From Rhodobacter capsulatus (lineage in GTDB: Bacteria; Pseudomonadota; Alphaproteobacteria; Rhodobacterales; Rhodobacteraceae), in the NCBI RefSeq assembly GCF_005144475.1, contig NZ_SWJZ01000026.1, positions 1 to 64,000 on the forward strand: a DNA stretch of 64,000 nt, written 5' to 3'. Positions 25,249 through 32,828 of this stretch are shown here, piece after piece. The stretch's first letter is position 1. Every line of letters begins with the position of its first letter. The position numbers were made by a program, and so were the translations under genes. The notes beneath the pieces were generated by a model. The model saw only the letters and a list, made by a program, of their open reading frames with translations. It made no database searches and was not told the DNA's origin.

Positions 25249-26159
25249 TGCGCGCGGTGCCCTCGGTCATCCTGTTCACCACGCTTTCGGGCGCGGGCTT
25301 CGGTCTGCTTGCTGCGGTGGGGCTGGGCCTGGCGCATGGGGCGGGCCCCTGGCTTGCGGGCTACGGCCTTGTCGTGACAGGGCTTTTCGCCTCGGCCTTC
25401 CATCTGGCGCATCCCTGGCGCGCCCGCTTCGCCTTTCGGCAATGGCGCACAAGCTGGCTTGCGCGCGAGGCCTGGGGGGCCATCGCGGCGTTGATCGTGC
25501 TGGCGCCGCCCGCGGTCTCGGCGCTGATCGGCGGGCCGGAGCTGCGGCTTTTCGGGGCGCTTGGCGCGCTGCTCTGCCTTGCCACGGTGGTCTTTACCGC
25601 GATGATCTATGCCAGCCTGCGCGCGGTGCCGCGCTGGCATCACTGGTCGGTGCCGGTGACCTATCTGGCCTGCGCCGCGACGGCGGGCTGCTTTCTGGCG
25701 GCCCCGCCCGCGGCGGCGGCGCTGGCCGGTCTGGCGCTGGCGCTTTGGCTGGGGGTCTCCTTTCCCCTTGCGGATCGGCGCATCGCGGCCCTGGGGCTGA
25801 CGCGGGCCTGGGCGACCGGTCTTGGCACGGCGGGTCTTGGCACGGGGGGTCGTGGTGCGGGGGGGCGTGGTGCGGGGGCCGAGGTCCGCAGTTTCGAGCT
25901 GCCCCGCACCGGCCCGAGTTTCGTCACCCGCGAGCTGGTCGACCGGGCGGCCGGGGCCGGATCGCCCCTTTTGCGCGGGAGTTCGGTCGCGCTTGCGGGC
26001 CTGCTTCCGGCGGCGCTTTTGCTGGCGGGCGCGGCCCCCGGCGCGGCGCTGGCCGTGCATCTTGCGGGCATCCTGCTGTCGCGCTGGCTTTTCTTCACCG
26101 AAGCGACGCATGTCGCCGCGCTTTATTACCGCGGCGAGCTGAGCCCCGGGCGACGCTGA
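25248..26159 (+). CDS. soeC: Membrane anchor subunit, DmsC/SoeC-like
   Basis: The product is 303 residues with about eight hydrophobic spans (for example LFTTLSGAGFGLLAAVGLGL) and the DmsC-type pieces HLAHPWRARFAF and AYRRW-like turns. It should anchor the enzyme and exchange electrons with the quinone pool. Between predicted spans 6 and 7, residues about 192-213 form a Gly-rich repeat encoded by four near-identical 15-bp units. The start overlaps the stop of the ferredoxin gene. About 225 bp separate it from the next operon. Confidence 0.8.
   Translation: MRAVPSVILFTTLSGAGFGLLAAVGLGLAHGAGPWLAGYGLVVTGLFASAFHLAHPWRARFAFRQWRTSWLAREAWGAIAALIVLAPPAVSALIGGPELRLFGALGALLCLATVVFTAMIYASLRAVPRWHHWSVPVTYLACAATAGCFLAAPPAAAALAGLALALWLGVSFPLADRRIAALGLTRAWATGLGTAGLGTGGRGAGGRGAGAEVRSFELPRTGPSFVTRELVDRAAGAGSPLLRGSSVALAGLLPAALLLAGAAPGAALAVHLAGILLSRWLFFTEATHVAALYYRGELSPGRR
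25822..25881 (+). repeat. soeC: Four 15-bp tandem repeats inside soeC
   Basis: Units of the form GGTCTTGGCACGGCG and GGTCGTGGTGCGGGG follow each other four times and encode GLGTA, GLGTG, GRGAG, GRGAG. The unit length is a multiple of three, so copy-number change would lengthen or shorten a loop without breaking the frame. Confidence 0.7.
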
Positions 26160-26256
26160 GTCGCCCCGGGAAAGCGCGGAGCGGCGAAAGCGCAGAAGAA
26201 ACCTTCTGTCCGAACGCCGCCCCGCTGCGGATTTTCTCCAAAAATGCCGCCAAAAC

Positions 26257-26281
26257 AGAAGATCATTAATATCTATCTTCT
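26257..26281 (+). promoter_or_regulatory. LysR-type palindrome ahead of the encapsulin operon
   Basis: AGAAGAT at 26257-26263 and ATCTTCT at 26275-26281 form a perfect 7-bp inverted repeat with an 11-bp AT-rich spacer, the exact T-N11-A layout of LysR-family sites. A smaller CAGAAG-AAAC-CTTCTG repeat lies upstream at 26193-26208. The site is about 100 bp before the rhodanese start. A CysB/Cbl-like sulfur regulator is a reasonable candidate. Confidence 0.55.
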
Positions 26282-26383
26282 CAATCGTGAATTCTCGTGG
26301 TCCGGTTCCCTCAGCCAAGAGACGCGGGATGACCGGACCGGCCGCACCGCCCTTGCGGCATCCGTCTTGCCAGGGGAGTTGCC

Positions 26384-26851
26384 ATGACTGCCGTTTCCGC
26401 CCCGCTTGCGCCGCCCGATGCGCTTGCGCAGATCCACGCCGCCGCGCGCGCGGCCGGTCTGAGCTATGCGGGCGATGTGCCGCCCGATCTGGCCCATGCG
26501 CTGCTCGAGGCCGGGCAGGCGCTGTTGATCGATGTCCGCTCGCCCGAGGAAATCCGCTTCGTCGGCCATGTGCCGGGGGCGGTGAACGTGCCCTGGGCCA
26601 GCGGGCTGGCGCTGACGCGCAACCCGCGGTTTTTGCGCGCGCTGGAAACCGCCGCCCCGCGCGAGGCGGTGATCTTGCTGCTCTGCCGCTCCGGGCAGCG
26701 CTCGGTTCTGGCGGCGCAGGCGGCGACGGCGGCGGGTTTTGCTCAGGTCTTCAACGTCCTTGAGGGCTTCGAGGGCGATCTGGACGCGGCGGGCCAGCGG
26801 GGCCGGGTGTCGGGCTGGCGGCGGCGCGATCTGCCCTGGCGGCAGGACTGA
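26384..26851 (+). CDS. Rhodanese-domain sulfurtransferase
   Basis: The product is 155 residues with one rhodanese domain. The catalytic Cys101 sits in the loop LLCRSGQRS, and VDVRSPEEIRFVGHVPGAVN is the usual preceding block. Rhodaneses carry persulfide sulfur. It has no signal peptide, so it is cytoplasmic. GGGAGTTGCC precedes the ATG. It is the first gene of a four-gene run with serine acetyltransferase, an encapsulin shell and a cysteine desulfurase, which makes it a plausible acceptor or donor of the persulfide produced inside the shell. Confidence 0.88.
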   Translation: MTAVSAPLAPPDALAQIHAAARAAGLSYAGDVPPDLAHALLEAGQALLIDVRSPEEIRFVGHVPGAVNVPWASGLALTRNPRFLRALETAAPREAVILLLCRSGQRSVLAAQAATAAGFAQVFNVLEGFEGDLDAAGQRGRVSGWRRRDLPWRQD

Positions 26852-26905
26852 GCACGGCCCGGACGCAACAGATTGAACGCAAGAGATTTCAGCCGAGGAG
26901 GCAGC

Positions 26906-27865
26906 ATGACGCTTGACACACAACGAACGGACGTCCTTGAGGACAACGGGTTTTCCCTGGTTCCGGTGCTGGCGGCGCTGACCCGGGCGCGGGCCGACTG
27001 GCGGGCGGCGCATCATCGCGCCGTCACGCCGGGCGGGCGCGAATTGCCCGCGCCCGAGGCGGTGGAACGGATCGTCGCCGGGCTGCGCGGCGCGCTGTTT
27101 CCGATGCGGCTCGGGCCGTCGGATCTGCGGCAGGAAAGCGAACAGCTTTACGTCGGCCATACGCTTGATGTCGTGCTGCGCGATCTGGTGGAACAGGTGG
27201 TTCTGGAACTGGGCGGGCGGCCGAGCGACGCCGATCCGGCGCTGCGGGCGGAAATCCGGGCGCGGGCGCATGATCTTGTGCGCGACTTCGCGCAATATCT
27301 GCCGACGATCCGCACCCAGCTTGACAGCGATGTTCTGGCCGCCCACGGCGCCGATCCGGCGGCGCGCAGCGTCGACGAGGTGCTGTTGTGCTACCCGGGT
27401 CTGGCCGCGATGATCCACCACCGCATCGCCCACCAGCTTTACCGTCTTGGCGCGCCGCTGATCGCGCGGATGATCTCGGAGGCGGCGCATCGGGCGACGG
27501 GGATCGACATCCACCCCGGCGCGACGATCGGTACCGGGTTTTTCATCGATCACGGCACCGGCGTCGTGATCGGCGAAACCGCGGTGATCGGCAACGGCGT
27601 GCGGCTGTTTCAGGCGGTCACGCTGGGGGCGAAGAGCTTTCCCACCGATGCGCTGGGCCGCGCGCTCAAGGGGCAACCGCGCCATCCGATCGTCGAGGAT
27701 GACGTGGTGATCTATGCCGGCGCCACCGTGCTGGGCCGGGTCACGCTGGGCAAGGGCGCCGTCATTGGCGGCAATGTCTGGCTGACCGAAAGCGTGTCGC
27801 CGGGGGCGCATGTGACCCAGGCGCATCTGACGCAAGGAACCCGGCCGGGCCCCGCAACCGACTGA
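26906..27865 (+). CDS. Serine O-acetyltransferase (SrpH/EpsC type)
   Basis: The product is 319 residues. The C-terminal half is a left-handed beta-helix of hexapeptide repeats: GIDIHPGATIGTGFFIDHGT, GVVIGETAVIGNGVRLFQ, VTLGKGAVIGGNVWL. The enzyme makes O-acetylserine, the precursor of cysteine. It resembles SrpH, the acetyltransferase found with the encapsulin SrpI in Synechococcus. A strong GAGGAGG lies 5 nt before the ATG at 26906. It sits between the rhodanese and encapsulin genes in the same operon. Confidence 0.9.
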   Translation: MTLDTQRTDVLEDNGFSLVPVLAALTRARADWRAAHHRAVTPGGRELPAPEAVERIVAGLRGALFPMRLGPSDLRQESEQLYVGHTLDVVLRDLVEQVVLELGGRPSDADPALRAEIRARAHDLVRDFAQYLPTIRTQLDSDVLAAHGADPAARSVDEVLLCYPGLAAMIHHRIAHQLYRLGAPLIARMISEAAHRATGIDIHPGATIGTGFFIDHGTGVVIGETAVIGNGVRLFQAVTLGAKSFPTDALGRALKGQPRHPIVEDDVVIYAGATVLGRVTLGKGAVIGGNVWLTESVSPGAHVTQAHLTQGTRPGPATD

Positions 27866-27945
27866 CAAAGCGACACATTTCAAACCTGCCCTCCCCGCGG
27901 TCCTGCCGCGGGACGGCCTTCCGCACCCAAGCAAGGAGAGACTGA

Positions 27946-28869
27946 ATGACCGAACCCCTTCAACTGGCGCTCGGCGACAATGCCGCCCGCCAGCTTGCCA
28001 ATGCCACGAAGACGGCGCCGATCCTGCCCACGATCACGCCGCGCTGGCTGGTGCATTTCCTGCAATGGCTGCCGGTCGAGGCCGGGATCTACCGGCTCAA
28101 CACGGTGAAGAACGCCGAGGCCGTGCGCGTCGCCTGCACCAGCCGCGACGAGGCCGTGCTGCCCACGACCTTCGTCGATTACGAGGAAAAGCCGCGCGAA
28201 TATTTCCTCAATGCGGTCTCGACCGTGCTTGATGTCCACACGCGGGTTTCCGACCTTTATTCCTCGCCCTTCGATCAGGTCAAGGAACAGCTGCGCCTGA
28301 CCGTCGAGACGGTGAAGGAGCGCCAGGAAAGCGAGCTGATCAACAACCCCGATTACGGGCTTCTGGCCAATGCCGCCGAGAGCCAGATCCTGTCCACGCT
28401 GACCGGCGCGCCGACACCCGACGATCTGGACGAGCTGATCACCAAGGTCTGGAAGGAACCCGCCTTCTTCCTCGCCCATCCGCTCGCCATCGCCGCCTTT
28501 GGCCGCGAATGCACGCGCCGCGGCGTGCCGCCCGCGACCGTCAGCCTGTTCGGGGCGCAGTTCCTCACCTGGCGCGGCCTGCCGATCATCCCGTCCGACA
28601 AGATCCCCGTCACCGGCGGCAAGACCTCGATCCTGCTTCTGCGGGTGGGCGAGAAGCGGCAGGGCGTGGTGGGGTTGTTCCAGCCCGGCCTTGACGGCGA
28701 GCAGAGCCCGGGCCTGTCGGTGCGCTTCATGGGCATCGACCGCAATGCGATCGCGTCTTACCTGATCTCGCTCTACTGCTCGCTCGTCGTGCAATCGCCC
28801 GATGCGCTGGCCGTTCTGACCGATGTCGAAGTGGGGAAATATCATGACTATCCCGACACTTACCGCTGA
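27946..28869 (+). CDS. Family 2A encapsulin nanocompartment shell protein
   Basis: The product is 307 residues and matches SrpI-type family 2A encapsulins: LQLALGDNAARQLANATKT near the start, TPRWLVHFLQWLPVEAGIYR, and a C-terminal half with PSDKIPVTGGKTSILLLRVG and QGVVGLFQPGLDGE. These HK97-fold proteins assemble into icosahedral shells around a cysteine desulfurase. There is no cyclic-nucleotide-binding insert, which excludes family 2B. AAGGAGAG precedes the ATG. The desulfurase gene overlaps its 3' end by 26 bp, so shell and cargo are coupled. No phage genes are nearby, so a prophage capsid is not the explanation. Confidence 0.92.
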   Translation: MTEPLQLALGDNAARQLANATKTAPILPTITPRWLVHFLQWLPVEAGIYRLNTVKNAEAVRVACTSRDEAVLPTTFVDYEEKPREYFLNAVSTVLDVHTRVSDLYSSPFDQVKEQLRLTVETVKERQESELINNPDYGLLANAAESQILSTLTGAPTPDDLDELITKVWKEPAFFLAHPLAIAAFGRECTRRGVPPATVSLFGAQFLTWRGLPIIPSDKIPVTGGKTSILLLRVGEKRQGVVGLFQPGLDGEQSPGLSVRFMGIDRNAIASYLISLYCSLVVQSPDALAVLTDVEVGKYHDYPDTYR

Positions 28870-30625
28870 GGGCGCGGCCCCCGCGGGCCTGCCCGACATC
28901 GCGCAACTGACGGCGCTGGCGCGGGACTTCTTCGCCACGCCGCCGGGAGAGGGGGGCGCAAGCCCCTCTTACCTGGCCGAGCCCGATGTCGCCACCGCGG
29001 GCGCGCTTGCGCGGCGCGCGACGGGCGGCCATCCCGGCGCCACGGGTCCGGCGGCGGATCTGGCCCCCGGGGCGGGGCTTGCCCCCGGCGCGCTTGGCAC
29101 GGCGCCCTTGGGCGCGGGGCATGCCGACAGTCTCGACAGCCTTGCCCGGCAGGCCTTCGGGCTGCTGACCGGCAAATCGGCGGCCCATGCGCCGGATCGG
29201 TCCGGGGCCCCGACGCTTGCCCCGCAGGACGCCGCGCCCGCGGTCTTGCAGGCGCCCCCGGCCCATGCCCGACCGGCGGCCGTCCCGGCTTCGCCGCGGA
29301 TCGGGGCGCCCCCCCATGCCCCGGCGCAAGCCGCCCCGCCCGGGCGGTTCTACTTCCTGCCCGAGACGGCGGCGGAGCCCCCCCCGGCGCCGCCCGCCGC
29401 GACGCCTGCGTTCGACGTCCATGCCGTGCGGCGCGATTTCCCGATCCTGCAGGAACGGGTGAACGGGCGGCAACTGATCTGGTTCGACAATGCCGCGACG
29501 ACGCAGAAACCCGCTTGCGTGATCGACCGGCTGTCCGAGTTCTATCGGCACGAGAATTCGAACATCCACCGCGCCGCGCATACCTTGGCGGCGCGGGCGA
29601 CGGATGCCTATGAGCACGCCCGCGATGCGGTGCGGGATTTTCTCGGCGCGGCCTCGTCGGAGGAAATCACCTTCGTCCGCGGTGCGACCGAGGGGATCAA
29701 CCTTGTCGCTCGGACCTGGGGCGTGGCGAACATTCGCGCGGGCGACGAGATCATCGTCTCGCATCTGGAACATCACGCGAATATCGTGCCCTGGCAACAG
29801 CTTGCGGCCGAAAAGGGGGCGCGGATCCGGGTCATTCCGGTCGATGACACGGGGCAGCTGCAGCTTGACGAATATCTGAAGCTGCTCTGCCCGCGCACGA
29901 AGATCGTGGCGGTGACGCAGGTCTCGAACGCGCTCGGCACCGTCGTTCCGGTGCGCGAGATCGTGGCGGCGGCGCATGGGGTCGGCGCGGTGGCGCTGGT
30001 CGATGGCGCGCAATCGGTCAGCCACATGCCGGTGAACGTGCAGGAGATCGGCGCCGATTTCTTCGTCTTTTCCGGGCACAAGGTCTTCGGGCCCACCGGC
30101 ATCGGCGCGGTCTACATCCGCCGCGCCCTGGCCGAGACCCTGCCGCCCTGGCAGGGCGGCGGCAACATGATCGCCGATGTTCGCTTCGAGCACACGGTCT
30201 ATCAGCCGCCGCCCGCGCGGTTCGAGGCGGGCACCGGCAATATCGCCGATGCCGCCGGGCTGGCGGCGGCGCTGGCCTATGTGCAAAGGATCGGGCTTGC
30301 GGCGATCGGCGCCTATGAACACGCGCTTCTGGACTATGCGACCGCGCAACTGGCGCAGGTGCCCGGGGTGCGGCTGATCGGCACCGCGGCGCACAAGGCT
30401 TCGGTGCTCTCCTTCGTGCTGGAGGGGGTCGCGCCGCTCGAGGTCGGACGCGCGCTGGATCGCGAGGGCATCGCGGTGCGGGCGGGGCATCACTGCGCGC
30501 AACCGATCCTGCGCCGCTTCGGGCTGGAAGCCACGGTGCGGCCCTCGCTCGCCTTTTACAACACAAGCGACGAGGTCGATCTTTTCGTCGCGGCGGTGGC
30601 CAGGCTTGCCAGCCGCCGCCGCTGA
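28844..30625 (+). CDS. Cysteine desulfurase with long N-terminal encapsulin-cargo region
   Basis: The product is 593 residues. Residues 1 to about 188 are low-complexity, rich in Ala, Pro and Gly, with a short helix-like DSLDSLARQAFGLLTG segment and GRFYFLPE near the end; this is the disordered cargo region of encapsulin-targeted desulfurases. Residues from about 189 (FDVHAVRRDFPILQERVNG) are a SufS-type enzyme, with the PLP lysine in FSGHKVFGPTG (about 413) and the catalytic cysteine in AGHHCAQP (about 551). It removes sulfur from cysteine as persulfide. The ATG at 28844 has GGGGAAAT upstream; an ATG at 28823 is also possible. Confidence 0.92.
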   Translation: MTIPTLTAEGAAPAGLPDIAQLTALARDFFATPPGEGGASPSYLAEPDVATAGALARRATGGHPGATGPAADLAPGAGLAPGALGTAPLGAGHADSLDSLARQAFGLLTGKSAAHAPDRSGAPTLAPQDAAPAVLQAPPAHARPAAVPASPRIGAPPHAPAQAAPPGRFYFLPETAAEPPPAPPAATPAFDVHAVRRDFPILQERVNGRQLIWFDNAATTQKPACVIDRLSEFYRHENSNIHRAAHTLAARATDAYEHARDAVRDFLGAASSEEITFVRGATEGINLVARTWGVANIRAGDEIIVSHLEHHANIVPWQQLAAEKGARIRVIPVDDTGQLQLDEYLKLLCPRTKIVAVTQVSNALGTVVPVREIVAAAHGVGAVALVDGAQSVSHMPVNVQEIGADFFVFSGHKVFGPTGIGAVYIRRALAETLPPWQGGGNMIADVRFEHTVYQPPPARFEAGTGNIADAAGLAAALAYVQRIGLAAIGAYEHALLDYATAQLAQVPGVRLIGTAAHKASVLSFVLEGVAPLEVGRALDREGIAVRAGHHCAQPILRRFGLEATVRPSLAFYNTSDEVDLFVAAVARLASRRR

Positions 30626-30639
30626 GATCGCAAAAGACG

Positions 30640-30668
30640 AAAGGCCCCGGATCGCTCCGGGGCCTTTT
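30640..30668. terminator. Rho-independent terminator between convergent operons
   Basis: AAAGGCCCCGGA at 30640-30651 pairs with TCCGGGGCCTTT at 30656-30667 around a TCGC loop, and flanking A and T runs suit termination from both sides. It ends the encapsulin operon and the tauABC operon. Confidence 0.85.
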
Positions 30669-30689
30669 GCTTTCGGGGCGGCCGCGCGA

Positions 30690-31943
30690 TCAGCCGCCGG
30701 TCTTGCCGCGCCAGGGCACGACGCGGCGTTCGGCCGCGCGCAGGGCGACATCGATGCCATAGCCGATGAAACCGATGAGCAGGATCCCCATCACCACGAT
30801 GTCGGTCAGCTGGAATTTCGAGGCGACAAGGATCATCATCCCCGCGCCCTTTTCCGCCGCGACCAGTTCCGCCGCGACCACGGTGCCCCAGCACACCCCC
30901 ATCGCCACCCGCGCGCCGATGAAAAGATCGGGCAGCGAATTCGGGATGATCACATGCGTCAGCACCTGCCATTTCGAGGCGCCGAGGCTGTAGGCGGCAT
31001 GGACCTTCGAGAGCCGCACCCCCGCCACGCCCGAGCGCGCCGCGATCACCATGATCCAGAGCGCGGCGAGGAACAGCAGCACGATCTTGCCGGTTTCCCA
31101 GATCCCCCACCAGATGATGATCAGCGGAATGAGCGCCAGCGGCGGCACCGGCCGCATGAATTCGACGATCGGATCGAACCAGCCCCGCACCCAGCCCGAC
31201 AGCCCCATCGCATAGCCAAGCGGAATGCCGATCAGCGCGCCGAAAAAGAACCCGGCCAGCACGCGAAACAGCGAAAAGCCCAGATGTTCCCACAGCGGCT
31301 TGTTCTGATAGCCCTCCCGCGCGATCTGCCAGAACCGGGCGGCGACGCTTTCGGGCGCGGGCAGCCAGATCGGCTCCATCTGCCAGCCCTTGTCGGGCGC
31401 AAACGAGAGCGAGCCTTTCGGCGTCAGCGTCACCTGCCCATGGGCGACAGGCAGCGGCTGGCCCACCGTCACGGGCTGCCCGTCGATCGCCGTCAGGGTC
31501 ACCCCCGGCGCGTCATTCGCCGTCGGGCGCACCAGCGCATAGCGCCAGGCCGCGACCGAGGCGGCGTCATCCTGCGCCAGCCCGCTGCGCGGCGCGGGCA
31601 AAACCGGCTTCTGCGGCGTCTTGTCGGCGGGGGAAAGCACGTTGACCCGCACCGTGGCGGTCTCTGTCGCCCCGTCCGGCGCGGTCACGGTATAGCGAAA
31701 CGCGGTCTCGCCGATGAAGGGGCCGGGCACATGGATCGGCACCAGTTTCGAGCCGGTGAAGGCCCCCCAGATCAGGAAGATCGTCAGCACCGAGAGCACC
31801 GAGGCGATGCGATCGGGCTGCACGGCGCCCGCGTCGCCAAAGGTGACGGTGCGGCGGGCGCCGTCGATGCGGCCGCGGCGGATCAGGCGCAGGCTCAGCC
31901 CCGCGCCCAGGAAGATCGCCAGATAGGCAAGGGCAAGGATCAT
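30690..31943 (-). CDS. tauC: Taurine ABC transporter permease TauC with extra periplasmic domain
   Basis: The product is 417 residues, about 140 longer than usual. Two membrane segments at the N-terminus (LALAYLAIFLGAGLSLRLI; SVLSVLTIFLIWGAF) are separated from the ABC permease core by roughly 100 residues including FRYTVTAPDGATETATVRVN, which resembles an Ig/cadherin-like strand pattern and should lie in the periplasm. The core has the EAA loop AAYSLGASKWQVLTHVIIPN. It overlaps tauB by 4 bp. The extra domain might contact TauA or substrate; no function is established here. Confidence 0.85.
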   Translation of the reverse strand: MILALAYLAIFLGAGLSLRLIRRGRIDGARRTVTFGDAGAVQPDRIASVLSVLTIFLIWGAFTGSKLVPIHVPGPFIGETAFRYTVTAPDGATETATVRVNVLSPADKTPQKPVLPAPRSGLAQDDAASVAAWRYALVRPTANDAPGVTLTAIDGQPVTVGQPLPVAHGQVTLTPKGSLSFAPDKGWQMEPIWLPAPESVAARFWQIAREGYQNKPLWEHLGFSLFRVLAGFFFGALIGIPLGYAMGLSGWVRGWFDPIVEFMRPVPPLALIPLIIIWWGIWETGKIVLLFLAALWIMVIAARSGVAGVRLSKVHAAYSLGASKWQVLTHVIIPNSLPDLFIGARVAMGVCWGTVVAAELVAAEKGAGMMILVASKFQLTDIVVMGILLIGFIGYGIDVALRAAERRVVPWRGKTGG

Positions 31944-32755
31944 TGCGCCGCCTCCAAGGGCGCGGCACGGCCCATGATCTCTTCCTCCATGTCCCAGATC
32001 AGCGCCAGGATTTCGTCGCGGGTTTGAATGAAGTCCGGGCGGCGGCGGATCTCGCGCAGATCGGCGCCGACGGCGGCTTCGGCGAAAGGCAGCGCATAGT
32101 CGCGCAGGATCCGCCCCGGGCGCGGCGCCATCACGATCAGCCGCTGGCCCAGAAGCAGCGCCTCCTCGACCGAATGGGTGATCAGGATCACCGTCTTGTC
32201 GGTGTCCCGCCAGAGCTTCAGGATCAGCCCCTGCATCTTTTCGCGCGTCAGCGCATCCAGCGCGCCGAGCGGCTCGTCCATCAGGATCAGCGCGGGGTCA
32301 TTGGCCAGACAGCGCGCCAGCGCCACGCGTTGCTGCATCCCGCCCGAAAGCGCATAGACCGGCTTGTCGCCAAAGCCCTGCAGGCCCACGGCGTCAAGCA
32401 GATGGTCGGTCAGGCTGGCCCGCTCGGCGCGCGGCACGCCGCGCATCCGGGGCCCGAAGTCGATGTTCTTGCGCACGCTCATCCATTCGAACAGCGCGCC
32501 CTGCTGGAACACCATGCCGCGTTCGGGGCCGGGGCCGATGACGGGCGCCTCTCCCAGACGCAGGCTGCCGCCGGTGGGCGCCAGAAATCCGGCAATGATG
32601 TTCAAAAGCGTGGTCTTGCCGCAGCCCGAGGGGCCGAGGATCGCGACGAGTTCCCCCCTGCGGACCGTCAGCGAGACATCGCGCAACGCCTCGGTCGGCG
32701 GGCTTGCGGCTTGGGTGAAACGCATCGACAGGCGGTCGATGACAAGGTCGGACAT
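31940..32755 (-). CDS. tauB: Taurine ABC transporter ATP-binding protein TauB
   Basis: The product is 271 residues with Walker A GPSGCGKTT, Q-loop GMVFQQGALFEW, signature ALSGGMQQRVALARCL and Walker [14 protein letters not shown], all in the spacing of the TauB/SsuB/NrtD group. The ATG at 32755 was chosen because the sequence MSDLVIDRLSMRF starts the ABC domain; the longer frame upstream has no family similarity. It sits between tauA and tauC on the minus strand and powers taurine uptake across the inner membrane. Confidence 0.92.
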   Translation of the reverse strand: MSDLVIDRLSMRFTQAASPPTEALRDVSLTVRRGELVAILGPSGCGKTTLLNIIAGFLAPTGGSLRLGEAPVIGPGPERGMVFQQGALFEWMSVRKNIDFGPRMRGVPRAERASLTDHLLDAVGLQGFGDKPVYALSGGMQQRVALARCLANDPALILMDEPLGALDALTREKMQGLILKLWRDTDKTVILITHSVEEALLLGQRLIVMAPRPGRILRDYALPFAEAAVGADLREIRRRPDFIQTRDEILALIWDMEEEIMGRAAPLEAAQ

Positions 32756-32828
32756 GGAAACACCGGGGTTCGAAACGGGGAAAGGCGCGGGGAAGGCCCC
32801 GCGCCGCAGGAGGTCTGGCCGCGCCGCG

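Noticed and set aside
27946-28869. Prophage major capsid protein
   Set aside because: The HK97-like fold is shared, but no phage genes are nearby and the adjacent desulfurase with a disordered extension is diagnostic of a family 2A encapsulin.
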